Notes: generated from the sequence alone by a model not told the origin. A DNA stretch of 14,051 nt from an uncultured Bacteriovorax sp. (GCA_946482295.1 CAMLRB010000087.1:1-14051), one strand, 5' to 3'; counted from the stretch's first letter, positions 1 through 8,544 are shown. Numbers and translations are program-made.

Positions 1-1757
1 CCTGTATAATTTTTATTATTGAATGTGAATGCATTAAAACGTGTTTGAACAAATCCTGCAGAGACATTTATGTCTTGATCATCAGTCAATTTGACGTTCG
101 TCTGAATTTCAGCACCATAATATTCGGATCCGGCCGCATTAATGACTTGAGTATCATACGAGTCATTAGAAAGTGAAACTTGAACTTGTTGATCATTCCA
201 TTTTGTATAGAAAGCGTTTGAACTAATATTAAATCTTTCCATCACAAATTTGTGAGAGAATTCATATGTAAAGGTTTTTTCAGGTTTGTAGTTTACGGCC
301 GTTGTACGGTAGCGATTGATACTTACTCCACCTGTTCGGTATCCTTCCACGAAAGAAAGACCTAGAGTATGGTTGTCTAACGTATAAAGATAGCCGGCCT
401 TTGGAAGAATTGTTCCCTTTCCTTTGTCTCCACCGTAGGCACCGCTTCTATCGCGAACATATTGATCTAGGTAGGCATTCATTCCAGCGTTACCTGAAGA
501 ACCAATGCGTGAACCAGATACATTTGTCATATATTCATTATCAACGTATTCATAACGTCCGCCTATATTTACAGAGTGTAGATCGCTGAATTCATAGAGA
601 AAGGAATCAAAAATGGCGAATGTATTTCTTTTACGATCGACATATTGTTTGATGTTCAGCGTGACAGGATTGTTCGGAACAGGAATTACATTGAAGTCAT
701 AGTTATCGATTAACGAAAATCGATGAAAGTGCACCCCCGTCACATTTTTAAATTTTTCATTGTTATATTTTAACAAGTTTTCGAAGCTAACAAAGTTATC
801 ACGGTGATAATCTCTTCTAATACCAGTTCTGTTCGTAGAAGTAAGATCACTGTCGGTTGATGTTGTTTGATTTGAGTTGGAGTAATTGACATTAACCTGA
901 TTAATGAACTGGTCATTTATATTTTTTGTAAATTCAAAGCCAGACTGGACATTATTTGTTTTTGTAAGTGAATCTGAATCTTCGAAAACTTGCAGGGCCT
1001 CTGGATTGGGACCGTGAACATAGTTTCCACCGTAGTTTGATTTGAAAAATTTATTCGTAAGCTTAATTTCATCCTGATTATTAATCTTGTAGAGAAAATC
1101 TACATTGGCATTATAATTTTCTTTTTTTGCCCAATCGTCATTCTTAGTCGTTTTATTTTTTATGTATCCATCACTGGTTAAGGCCATTCCGGAAATACGT
1201 GAAAAAAGTTTTCCGTCAATAAGGGGATTATTGCTCATGAGGTTTACACCCATTCTGCCATAATTACCTTGTTGAACTTTAAGTGCATTTTCTTGTGTGT
1301 TGTTTGGATCACGATGGAAAATATTGAAACTGCCGGCCAGTGAGTTTATTCCTTGGGTGGTAGACTGTGCTCCACGGAAGACTTCAAGGTTTTCGAGATC
1401 CCACAGATTAAAACTTCCAGCTTTAACTGCTAAGTCCGTTTGAAAAATATTATCCACTAGTATGGAGGCGAGGTTATCTTTTTGGTAACCGGTGACACCA
1501 ATATTTTTTACTCCGCGAATAGTAAAGGTTTCATCTTCTTTGTTGACGGTAACATTGGCGACGCCGTTTACGTTTTCAATCGAGTGGTCATGTAGTGGAG
1601 ATGCCTTGTCCTCTTCGCGGAGGACCGAAATGCTCTCTGTCGTTTGGAGATATGTTTTCTTTTCTTTATCGGCCTTGATTTCAATAGTTTCAAATGAATA
1701 CTCTTGGGCCGATAATGTTTGTGAGATTAATGTTAATGTAATAAGTGCTTTTTTCAT
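1..1757 (-). CDS. TonB-dependent outer-membrane siderophore receptor, C-terminus cut by window edge
   Basis: The frame is open from ATG at 1757 to the left edge, giving 585 codons. It begins with a short signal peptide (charged MKK, hydrophobic stretch, likely cleavage after LSA near residue 17). A TonB-box-like ETIEIKA follows at residues 23-29. A plug domain runs over about residues 38-150, with ILVDNIF and the EVFRGAQSTTQG element typical of TonB-dependent receptors. The rest is alternating aromatic/polar beta-barrel sequence, including GYRTGG around residue 475. There is no long N-terminal extension, so it is not a transducing FecA-type receptor. The start lies 1 nt after the iucD stop, with AGGGA as ribosome site. 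Position implies uptake of the ferric siderophore made by this operon. The plug does not look like E. coli IutA as I remember it, so I give no symbol. Usual family length is 650-800 residues, so the last strands are missing. Confidence 0.93.
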   Translation of the reverse strand, partial: MKKALITLTLISQTLSAQEYSFETIEIKADKEKKTYLQTTESISVLREEDKASPLHDHSIENVNGVANVTVNKEDETFTIRGVKNIGVTGYQKDNLASILVDNIFQTDLAVKAGSFNLWDLENLEVFRGAQSTTQGINSLAGSFNIFHRDPNNTQENALKVQQGNYGRMGVNLMSNNPLIDGKLFSRISGMALTSDGYIKNKTTKNDDWAKKENYNANVDFLYKINNQDEIKLTNKFFKSNYGGNYVHGPNPEALQVFEDSDSLTKTNNVQSGFEFTKNINDQFINQVNVNYSNSNQTTSTDSDLTSTNRTGIRRDYHRDNFVSFENLLKYNNEKFKNVTGVHFHRFSLIDNYDFNVIPVPNNPVTLNIKQYVDRKRNTFAIFDSFLYEFSDLHSVNIGGRYEYVDNEYMTNVSGSRIGSSGNAGMNAYLDQYVRDRSGAYGGDKGKGTILPKAGYLYTLDNHTLGLSFVEGYRTGGVSINRYRTTAVNYKPEKTFTYEFSHKFVMERFNISSNAFYTKWNDQQVQVSLSNDSYDTQVINAAGSEYYGAEIQTNVKLTDDQDINVSAGFVQTRFNAFTFNNKNYT

Positions 1758-1758
1758 G

Positions 1759-3042
1759 TTAGTCCCTGCAGAAATTAATGAGGTTAACTTGTTCGTTTTT
1801 TAATTTGTAAAAATCTTTTTTTAGAAGTGAGTTAATGATAGTCGCGGACTTCCATGGCATCAGACTCGTCTGCGGCTCTGAGATACCATGGCCATGTCGG
1901 CTGAAGTTGAGAGCGTATATTTTATTGCCTTCTTGTTCTGACTTAAATTTTAAACTGAAGTCGCGGTCTATCTTGAAACGCTCTTGTTCATCAAACTCGA
2001 TTTTATCGGCGAGAGGTTTGATAAAGTCTGGTACAACACTTTCGAAGCCGGTACATAAGATAATTATGTCGGCAGTTGTTTTTTCATTTTTATGAGTGAA
2101 TGAGTTGAAGTAATGGATCTGGTAATAATGATCGACGACTTCAAGATCCAGAACTTTTCGATTGGGCATAAGTTCAATCTCTCGCTGATCGCGGTCTACA
2201 AATTTCATACGATAAAGATCATTGTAGAGATATTCGAGATAGCGCGGAGTATTTCCATCGCTGGCGAGTTTTTGACCATGGATGATTCTATCTTTGTCGT
2301 TTTGATTAAGACCGAAAAAGCAATTCACATATCCAGGTGAAAAGTACTCGTTCGTGAAAGGTGATTCATCCAGTGGCTGAAGATTCACTCTGTTACTTAA
2401 AAGCTTTAAACTTTTAAATGCTCCCCATTTTGAGTTCAGTGCATTCCTGAAAATTTCAATGCCTGTTTGACCACCACCGATGATGACAACATTTTTTCCG
2501 TCCAGATTCATTGACGCTAATTCTTTTGATTTCGCATGAAAAAGATTTTTGGACAGATGAGTTTTGGCAAAGAGAGGAATACGCTGTGTGAGTCCAGTAC
2601 CAATGCAGATGTTTTTTGATTCTTCTTTTTTTAGTTCGCCATTTGTTTCAGCGATAATGGCAAATCGTCCATTTTTGTAATCTATTTCTTTAACATTGTG
2701 ATTGAAATTTATATGACTGCTAAGTTTTTCAGCGGCCCATTTTAGGTATTGCTCATATTCCTTACGGGTCACGACTGTGCGACCAGTATTCATAAAAACA
2801 TAAAATAAACCGTTAGCGACCAGGTAATTCATGAATGAAAATTCACTAGTGGGATCAACACTTGTTACGAGGTCTTTAAAATATGATGTTTGCATGAGTG
2901 AATCATCAAAGATGATTTCTGAATGCCAGTGAAGAGACGGATTACGTTCATAAAATTTAAAAGCGATTTCAGTTTTTTTTAGCATGGCCGCGAGGCTTAG
3001 ATTAAATGGTCCAGTGCCTATTCCAATGAGATCGTAGGTCAT
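1759..3042 (-). CDS. iucD: L-lysine N6-monooxygenase (aerobactin biosynthesis IucD)
   Basis: FAD- and NADPH-dependent hydroxylation of the lysine side-chain nitrogen is the first step of aerobactin synthesis. The 427-residue protein opens with the FAD motif GIGTGPFNLSLA (7-18). It has the family block around MQTSYFKDLV (50-59) and the NADPH-binding GGGQTG (189-194). LDESPFTNEYFSP lies at 224-236 and the C-terminal CTGFE signature at 330-334. Near the C-terminus, HGISEPQTSLMPWKSA matches the equivalent HGIAEPQ segment I recall from E. coli IucD. Lysine rather than ornithine is inferred from that likeness and from the IucA/B/C partners. The ATG overlaps the iucC stop by 4 nt (ATGA), with AAGGAC just upstream. 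Length is close to the enterobacterial enzyme (about 425-445). Confidence 0.95.
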   Translation of the reverse strand: MTYDLIGIGTGPFNLSLAAMLKKTEIAFKFYERNPSLHWHSEIIFDDSLMQTSYFKDLVTSVDPTSEFSFMNYLVANGLFYVFMNTGRTVVTRKEYEQYLKWAAEKLSSHINFNHNVKEIDYKNGRFAIIAETNGELKKEESKNICIGTGLTQRIPLFAKTHLSKNLFHAKSKELASMNLDGKNVVIIGGGQTGIEIFRNALNSKWGAFKSLKLLSNRVNLQPLDESPFTNEYFSPGYVNCFFGLNQNDKDRIIHGQKLASDGNTPRYLEYLYNDLYRMKFVDRDQREIELMPNRKVLDLEVVDHYYQIHYFNSFTHKNEKTTADIIILCTGFESVVPDFIKPLADKIEFDEQERFKIDRDFSLKFKSEQEGNKIYALNFSRHGHGISEPQTSLMPWKSATIINSLLKKDFYKLKNEQVNLINFCRD

Positions 3043-4736
3043 GGTGTTGTCCTTTGAGCAAGTGGGTTTTTAAGGTTACTCCCTAAAAGTGGGAGCGGTC
3101 GGCAAGCAGAATCTTCATAGCCAATTTGAAATCGCACTTTGTTTAAAATAACTTTTTCAAATTCGGCCCTTAATAGGTTTAAAGGGTTCGTTAAGGGAAG
3201 ATCTGGATGATACTGTTTAAGATAGTTTGAAATTTCATTGCTTAGAATTTTATAGAAATTATCTTCACTCATGAGTTTTGTTTTTTCCAGTAGAGGAGAA
3301 ATAAAACGCAGGACGGTTATAAAATGTCCAGTAATGAGATCATGTATGAGGTATTCAGAAGGAAGTGTTTTTAGTTGCTTTAAATTTCCAGGAAGTTTAT
3401 CAATGATTTTGTCACTCACTCTTAAATCTCCCTGGAAATCTTTGATGAACATTCCGGCGGGTGCAAAATCTTTTAAAACAAGTGTGATGTTTTGTCCGTG
3501 CGAGACAATGCCAATTCCATATTTTAATTGCAAATGGTAAAGAGGAATAATTACATGGCAGAAATATTTTCTTATCCAAGTTTCAGGTGAGAGTCCTGAA
3601 AGTTTAGTGTATTCACCAATAAGTGTTTCGCCATCGGGCCCTTGATAAAATAGGCTTCCTGTCATAATCGCCCTTTCATTTTCGGCGATTTTTGATTCAG
3701 CACTTTCACGTAGAACACATCCTAATAGTTCGTTATAACGATAAGGAGCATCTTTGATTTGCGAAAAGATCGAATGACTCATGCTAGACGCATAAGCTTC
3801 TTTTAAAACGTTTGTGCGGGTCGATTTTAAGTATTCATCTTTTTCGCAAATGTCCTGCATGTAATCTGATAGTTCTGGACCAAGTTTAAGTGTTTCAGGT
3901 GATAGTCCTCTGTAGGCCGAGGTGTTAAGAATTGTTAGTGAGAGTTTTAGATCGTAATTTTTCCCTGTAAGTGTTCTTATTGAGATTTGAGGTGTGAACA
4001 ACTGACCAGTTTTTTTTAAGGGTATAATATTATTTGAAACAAGATCCGCTTGATACTGCGAACGAATGAATCTATTGAATTGCCATGGATGCACGGGAAC
4101 GAGTTGATACTCATTCATATTCAAATTAAATTCGCTTATCAGTTCCGCATACTCATTGGTGGTTAGGACAGTATTTTCAAATGAGAATGGTGACGTTTGG
4201 AGGAGAAGTTCTTTTTTTATAGCAAGCCAGAAAACTTTGAAATCGTTTTGGTATTCGGGCGCATATTTTTCCAGATCATTAGCAGAAAATCCTAAGCGTC
4301 CTTTGTTAAGGAGAATTTTAGGGTGTCCTGAAAGGAAAGCTTGTATTTCATTACCAGAAAGCTTTGCGAGTTCGGAAGTAGCTATGGATGATTGATTTTC
4401 GAGAATAATCATTTCTGAAAAAAGTGTGTTGTTCATTTCTTCCATAAAGTGAGTAAGGGTCACTTGAGACATTCCTAAATCGACTTGAGCATCCAGGAAG
4501 AATTGTGCTGCAGTTAAGTTTGGGAGTTCTGGAATTCTTTGTAATGTTGATTCATCAATTTGATAAAAATCCCATGCACCAAGATGGCCCGAAAATTTAT
4601 AGGAAATTCCTGATTGAAGGTGAACGACAACAAATTCATTTTCAGTATCGGCCTTTAATATCTCTTCATAGAGAAGTTCTGCTAGACTTTTGGAGATCAA
4701 TTGAAGATTGGCCTTATTCCAAAGCTCAAGACTCAT
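3039..4736 (-). CDS. iucC: Aerobactin synthase IucC (NIS synthetase, type C)
   Basis: NRPS-independent siderophore synthetase that adds the second N6-acetyl-N6-hydroxylysine to the citryl intermediate, using ATP to make an acyl-adenylate. Visible family motifs are SGHPK (136-140) followed by NKGRLGFS, VHPWQ (215-219), SIRTL (252-256) and KLSLTILNTSAYRGL (264-278). These are followed by SHGQN (412-416) and KDFQGDLR (432-439). The stretch LIHDLITGHFITVLRFISPL is nearly the same as in E. coli IucC as I recall it. HGQN with DFQGD, in place of HQQN with DCQG, distinguishes it from the IucA paralogue in this operon. Its 565 residues compare with about 577-580 in enterobacteria. The start overlaps the iucB stop by 4 nt (ATGA), with AGGGA upstream. 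Confidence 0.95.
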   Translation of the reverse strand: MSLELWNKANLQLISKSLAELLYEEILKADTENEFVVVHLQSGISYKFSGHLGAWDFYQIDESTLQRIPELPNLTAAQFFLDAQVDLGMSQVTLTHFMEEMNNTLFSEMIILENQSSIATSELAKLSGNEIQAFLSGHPKILLNKGRLGFSANDLEKYAPEYQNDFKVFWLAIKKELLLQTSPFSFENTVLTTNEYAELISEFNLNMNEYQLVPVHPWQFNRFIRSQYQADLVSNNIIPLKKTGQLFTPQISIRTLTGKNYDLKLSLTILNTSAYRGLSPETLKLGPELSDYMQDICEKDEYLKSTRTNVLKEAYASSMSHSIFSQIKDAPYRYNELLGCVLRESAESKIAENERAIMTGSLFYQGPDGETLIGEYTKLSGLSPETWIRKYFCHVIIPLYHLQLKYGIGIVSHGQNITLVLKDFAPAGMFIKDFQGDLRVSDKIIDKLPGNLKQLKTLPSEYLIHDLITGHFITVLRFISPLLEKTKLMSEDNFYKILSNEISNYLKQYHPDLPLTNPLNLLRAEFEKVILNKVRFQIGYEDSACRPLPLLGSNLKNPLAQRTTP

Positions 4737-5632
4737 AGATAATGTCCCTGGAAAAAAAGCGTTCTATCACATTCAAGCAGAACTGCACGCTTGTGAGGAA
4801 AATCAAACTCCTTTACTCTTTTCCATGATTTGAAAGAGAGCAGGTAACGGAGAAGTTTTTGATTATCATGTCTGGGCTCACCCATTATCGATTGAGTTCT
4901 ACTATCGTCGAGGTAAATAAAATGGCAGGCCGATTTCAAAAGAGCATCAGTGTTTTTGAATCCTAGATATTTAGTATTTCCTACAAGCAGATGAAAACCA
5001 CGATCATAAGAACCACATTCATAATAAGGTCCTAGACGATCTTCCTTTGTCCAGTAGATTTCAAAATACCCCGCTGGTTCGCCGTTTATTTCAGCGATGA
5101 CGGGCATTTGATGAGGATCGTTTAGCCCTTTACGGATATAATCTGATAATTGTTCCTTCGACTGCGCTAGTTCCCAGAAATTAGCGACTCTTGGTTGATT
5201 GTGCCACTCATGAAAAACGTCCAAGTCACTTTCTGCGATGACTCGAAATTCGATAGTCCCTTCGATGGCATTTACATATCTGGCATAGAGCTTTTGTCCA
5301 GGTGCAAATTTATAGCGAGTAGGGTATTCGAAATTCTCGCTATCGGTTTTAATATTCCATACACCCGGTGTTGAGAAAAAGGAATCTCTCTCTATCAGAT
5401 CGGTTCCATGCTGAATGCTCTCGATGTCCCTATTGTGGGCAAAAAGCACTTCGCAGACAGTTTGAAGTAGGGATTCAGACAGATGTGTGAACGTGATAAT
5501 GAGCGATGTCCCATCACAACGATATCCAAGTGAGCATTCTTCTTTTAAATTTTTAACTCTAAGAAGGGATTCATCCAATTCAATTGTATAGGTCTCTTGA
5601 GTGTTTATTCTTTTAAGCGTGAGTTCTTTCAT
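4733..5632 (-). CDS. iucB: N6-hydroxylysine O/N-acetyltransferase IucB
   Basis: Acetyl-CoA-dependent acetylation of N6-hydroxylysine, giving the hydroxamate arm of aerobactin. The 299-residue protein has an N-terminal region of about 125 residues with no clear motif. A GNAT-fold domain follows at about 127-290. It contains HEWHNQPRVANFWE (141-154), GYFEIYWTKEDR (188-199), YDRGFHLLVG (209-218), LDDSRTQ (241-247) and the acetyl-CoA-side GEPRHDNQKL (251-260). KEFDFPHKR (274-282) closes the domain. These blocks match the siderophore acetyltransferase branch (IucB, RhbD). Enterobacterial IucB is about 315 residues, and the N-terminal half here is clearly more divergent than the catalytic half. The start lies inside the last 20 nt of iucA, with AAAGG 6 nt upstream, so translation is coupled. 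Confidence 0.93.
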   Translation of the reverse strand: MKELTLKRINTQETYTIELDESLLRVKNLKEECSLGYRCDGTSLIITFTHLSESLLQTVCEVLFAHNRDIESIQHGTDLIERDSFFSTPGVWNIKTDSENFEYPTRYKFAPGQKLYARYVNAIEGTIEFRVIAESDLDVFHEWHNQPRVANFWELAQSKEQLSDYIRKGLNDPHQMPVIAEINGEPAGYFEIYWTKEDRLGPYYECGSYDRGFHLLVGNTKYLGFKNTDALLKSACHFIYLDDSRTQSIMGEPRHDNQKLLRYLLSFKSWKRVKEFDFPHKRAVLLECDRTLFFQGHYL

Positions 5633-7223
5633 GTTTAACCTTTAAATAGGGATTTTTAAATTTTTTATAAAGAGCGAGCGGATCACTCATTGTGTTTTCA
5701 TTGATGTTTTGTAGGCAACACTCATAGTTGTCTTTGACGTAAAAAAAATCTGAATAGAGAACATAATTTATAAAGGATTTATCTAAGACGAGAGTTTGCT
5801 GCTGAAGACGAGTATTAAATTCATTGATGAGTTTAATTTCTAAGTTGCGATCCCCGTTTGCAATGGACTTAATGGTGAATAATGTTGAATTAATAAAAAG
5901 ATAATATCCCATCAGTATATTTGCGAAATCTTTAGTTAAGATATTGCCGTTTGGAGAATTAAGCGTTGAGACTTTGTCTTTAAATTTCTCAAATCCCATT
6001 TGACTGTATCCTGTACCCTGGCAATCTCGATAAAACGCCTTTGTTGGATAATAGTTGTCGTCAAGTTTAAGAATGAGGTTTTGTTGATGAGCACCTAAAT
6101 AAATTCCATGGCGTGCCTGAAGGGTAACAAATGGAAGAATGGCAGTGTTCAAAAAAACACTAAACCATTTTCGACTTGCTTCTTTATGATTAATTTTTTC
6201 AGTTAATGATATTTTTTTAATTAAAGATTGAATGATGGGATTAAGAGTAGCTAGCGAAATAATTTTATCTTCTGCGGTTTGAAAAGGATTATCTCTTAAT
6301 ACAACAATGGTTTCTTTTAGGATTTCATTGTTCTCGTTTTTTAAGGAAAGATACGCTGGTTCGTGAAGGATAGTGAGAGTTGATAGTTGATCTTCTAAGC
6401 TGAAAACCTCATGAAGTTGCATTCCTCGTTTAACTTCATTTATTTGCAAAGTTCGAATTGAGTTTGTCAGTCGAACGCTTAGAGAAAATTTTAACATCCA
6501 CTGAGAATCTTGATTGTAGAGTGTTCTCAGTGAAGTTGTCGGAATCCATCGTTTTTCTGCACAATCAATTTTCTGAATCAGACCTTTTTTGATGTAGGTT
6601 TTCATCCATTCTGAAAATTGAAGCACTTCAAATTGATAAGGGTGAAATGGGAACAAATAATAATCCTCTTGTTCAAGACTTTGATCTGCGAGGTGAGACA
6701 ATTCCCTCTGGATATCTGCTTTAAACGCCGGGGATTTTTCAACATGAAGTATATCTTTATGTACCAAACACCATTGCAATCTCATTTCATCTTTAACGAC
6801 TTCTGTAGCCAAATCTCCTTCTAATAATTTGGGATAGGGATGAGAGTAGTGACCGCTAATAAGAGTTTGTTCAGTGGCCTTAAAGCTTAAATCACTGAGG
6901 TTTGAGACAGCAGAGATCAAGTTCTTTTTAGCAGCTGTAAGTGAGTTAAGATTGTTGATACTCGCTTCAACTCTTTGACAGAAAAGATTTGATTTCTCTT
7001 CACTGATATCTTCAAGCGAAACCAAGGCCCGGACTAATTCTGAAAATGAAATTGGACGACCGTTGTCTTCTATTCTTTCAGAAAAAGTATGAAAACTAGT
7101 TTCTGAAAAGGCTTCTATCTCGATTGAAAACCTATCATGTAGGAAAAGTTTGTTATTTTCAATATGTTGATTTTGACATCCAAGAAGATATGAGGTGAGG
7201 AAGCTCTGTATTGCATGCTTCAT
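5613..7223 (-). CDS. iucA: N2-citryl-N6-acetyl-N6-hydroxylysine synthase IucA (NIS synthetase, type A)
   Basis: NIS synthetase that condenses the first N6-acetyl-N6-hydroxylysine with citrate; IucC then completes aerobactin. Motifs are GHYSHPYPK (124-132), FPFHPYQ (191-197), WIPTTSLRTLY (226-236) and KFSLSVRLTNSIRTL (245-259). VKRGMQL, GAHQQN (377-382) and YRDCQGTG (398-405) follow. A C-terminal NINENTMSDP matches the end of IucA as I remember it. The protein has 536 residues against about 574-593 in enterobacteria; the shortfall is mainly at the N-terminus. Its ATG shares one base with the stop of the upstream transporter gene (TAATG). GAGG lies about 9 nt before the start. Confidence 0.94.
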   Translation of the reverse strand: MKHAIQSFLTSYLLGCQNQHIENNKLFLHDRFSIEIEAFSETSFHTFSERIEDNGRPISFSELVRALVSLEDISEEKSNLFCQRVEASINNLNSLTAAKKNLISAVSNLSDLSFKATEQTLISGHYSHPYPKLLEGDLATEVVKDEMRLQWCLVHKDILHVEKSPAFKADIQRELSHLADQSLEQEDYYLFPFHPYQFEVLQFSEWMKTYIKKGLIQKIDCAEKRWIPTTSLRTLYNQDSQWMLKFSLSVRLTNSIRTLQINEVKRGMQLHEVFSLEDQLSTLTILHEPAYLSLKNENNEILKETIVVLRDNPFQTAEDKIISLATLNPIIQSLIKKISLTEKINHKEASRKWFSVFLNTAILPFVTLQARHGIYLGAHQQNLILKLDDNYYPTKAFYRDCQGTGYSQMGFEKFKDKVSTLNSPNGNILTKDFANILMGYYLFINSTLFTIKSIANGDRNLEIKLINEFNTRLQQQTLVLDKSFINYVLYSDFFYVKDNYECCLQNINENTMSDPLALYKKFKNPYLKVKHERTHA

Positions 7224-8413
7224 TAATACGCCTCACTCGATCTTGAAATTTTTACTGTTATGGCGAGAGTCATCAAACTCACGAGGACGATTGCAAATGT
7301 AATGGATATCAAATTTAGTTTTAATGACAGGGCCATAATACCGGCACCTAAGGCATACCCAAGAGAGTGGGCAATACTTGCAAGGCCTACTTGTCTGCCG
7401 TAAACATTTTCATCTGTATTTTTTTTACTTATCAGTGCGAGATATACTGGGGGAATCAAGGAAAGGCCAATTCCTAGAATACAAATTGCAGTCCACACAC
7501 TATCTAATGTCACAGCTGCATTTAAAAGAAAGGCACCAACAAATAGTGACAGACTTCCTGTATTAAGAATCCATTTCCATTTTGTTTTCGGAATTTTTTG
7601 ACCGATAAATTGTGAACATAATCCAATAAGGCTGATGGCGATAACAATTTTTGCCATGAGAAGTGTCGCTTGTTCTCCTCTAATATTATAAATGACTTTT
7701 AAGTGATGACCAAGTGTCGAGTGAAGGATGCCAATAAAGCTTGTAAAAATGAGTGCTAAAAAAATAGGCAGAATTGATAGCTTTATGAGTTTTTTGTAGC
7801 CTTGAATACTAAAGTTGTGCTGTCCTTTCATCTCTTCTGAAATTTCACTCTTAGTAATTATTTCGGCAACAGCTAACGTCAGTATGAGGGCGGTTGAAAC
7901 ATAGATGAGTTGATCAAAGTTTACTTGCTTCACTAAAACAATGATTGGACCAAGTAATCTTCCTAGGTTTAAACACATTGAATTTCTCGTCAGAACTTTC
8001 ATTCTGTTCATATTCGGAGAGAGGTCGAGTTGCCATGCTTGTGATACAGGAACAATCGCAGAAGAAAGCAGTCCGTATAAAATTCTTGAAATATAGATTA
8101 GAAGAATCTTTGTCGATAATTCAAGATGTGGATTTAGTGCAAAGATTGAAGAGAGAAGGAGAAAAGAAAGTGAGAGGCCCACCATTCCAATTCCCAAAAC
8201 TTTTTTTCGGCCCCATTTATCACTCATGCTTGCCCAAAAAGGCCCCGTGAAAGCAAAAAGAAGAGAGCCAATACTGATGGAGCCGGCGATATGGGCGATT
8301 GAGATATGAGAGACTTCCGAGATATACGGAATCGTCACATAAAGGATCATTTGCACACATGAAAAAAGGAAGGTGTTAAGATAAGCTATGGATAATTTGA
8401 GATTTCTGTTCAC
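7223..8413 (-). CDS. shiF: Major facilitator superfamily transporter, ShiF-like siderophore exporter
   Basis: About twelve hydrophobic segments and the MFS loop motif A (MSDKWGRKK, between TM2 and TM3) mark an inner-membrane MFS protein. The gene is first in the siderophore operon, where shiF sits upstream of iucA in classical aerobactin loci, so export of the product is the likely role. This is inferred from context. The longest frame starts at ATG 8503 (426 aa), and a second ATG is at 8452. I prefer GTG at 8413 (396 aa). It is preceded by GAAGG at 8 nt, whereas the two ATGs have weak ribosome sites. It also gives MNRNLKLSIA just ahead of TM1, as usual for MFS proteins. The 30 extra residues look unlike a membrane-protein N-terminus and overlap a perfect inverted repeat (8476-8497). 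The gene ends one base into iucA. Confidence 0.88.
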   Translation of the reverse strand: MNRNLKLSIAYLNTFLFSCVQMILYVTIPYISEVSHISIAHIAGSISIGSLLFAFTGPFWASMSDKWGRKKVLGIGMVGLSLSFLLLSSIFALNPHLELSTKILLIYISRILYGLLSSAIVPVSQAWQLDLSPNMNRMKVLTRNSMCLNLGRLLGPIIVLVKQVNFDQLIYVSTALILTLAVAEIITKSEISEEMKGQHNFSIQGYKKLIKLSILPIFLALIFTSFIGILHSTLGHHLKVIYNIRGEQATLLMAKIVIAISLIGLCSQFIGQKIPKTKWKWILNTGSLSLFVGAFLLNAAVTLDSVWTAICILGIGLSLIPPVYLALISKKNTDENVYGRQVGLASIAHSLGYALGAGIMALSLKLNLISITFAIVLVSLMTLAITVKISRSSEAY

Positions 8414-8475
8414 GTTATGGGCCTTCAAAAGTGTTTTAGTATGAAATACCATCTTGAAGTTGAAAAGACCAATAA

Positions 8476-8497
8476 AAAGTTTGACGAGGCAAACTTT
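8476..8497. promoter_or_regulatory. Perfect inverted repeat, candidate operator between the divergent genes
   Basis: AAAGTTTG and CAAACTTT form perfect 8-bp arms around a 6-nt centre (ACGAGG). The repeat lies between the siderophore operon and the divergent gene at 8545, if the transporter starts at 8413 or 8452. It covers the TTGACG -35 box of the plus-strand promoter, so a bound protein would block that promoter. It does not resemble a Fur box. Operator function is inferred. Confidence 0.45.
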
Positions 8498-8509
8498 GTA
8501 CATTAATTT
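8481..8509 (+). promoter_or_regulatory. Candidate sigma70 promoter of the gene at 8545
   Basis: TTGACG (8481-8486, 5 of 6 to TTGACA), a 17-nt spacer and TAATTT (8504-8509, a weak -10) stand upstream of the exported-protein gene. The predicted start of transcription is near 8516, leaving a leader of about 29 nt that includes the GAAGGAGA ribosome site. The -35 box lies inside the inverted repeat. Confidence 0.4.
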
Positions 8510-8544
8510 CCATTCATCATCACAAAAATCATGAAGGAGAAATT

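Noticed and set aside
1492..2340. Plus-strand open frames of 75-103 residues
   Set aside because: Shadows of the receptor and iucD genes on the other strand; compositions do not look like real proteins.
4396..4418. AATAATCATT Fur-box-like core
   Set aside because: It lies in the middle of iucC coding sequence, and its outer bases do not match the consensus.
5613..5632. Possible frameshift between iucA and iucB, because the genes overlap by 20 nt
   Set aside because: Both proteins end and begin as their families do, and iucB has its own ribosome site, so this is ordinary gene overlap.
7945..8250. Plus-strand 101-residue open frame
   Set aside because: It lies opposite the MFS transporter, whose membrane helices and motif A cover the same bases.
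8510..8530. Possible Fur box in the divergent region (GATGATGAATGG-like on the minus strand)
   Set aside because: It agrees with the 19-bp consensus at only about half of the positions, which is not convincing in AT-rich DNA.
8504..8544. Possible riboswitch or small RNA between the divergent genes
   Set aside because: The stretch is too short and shows no stable structure beyond the dyad nearby.
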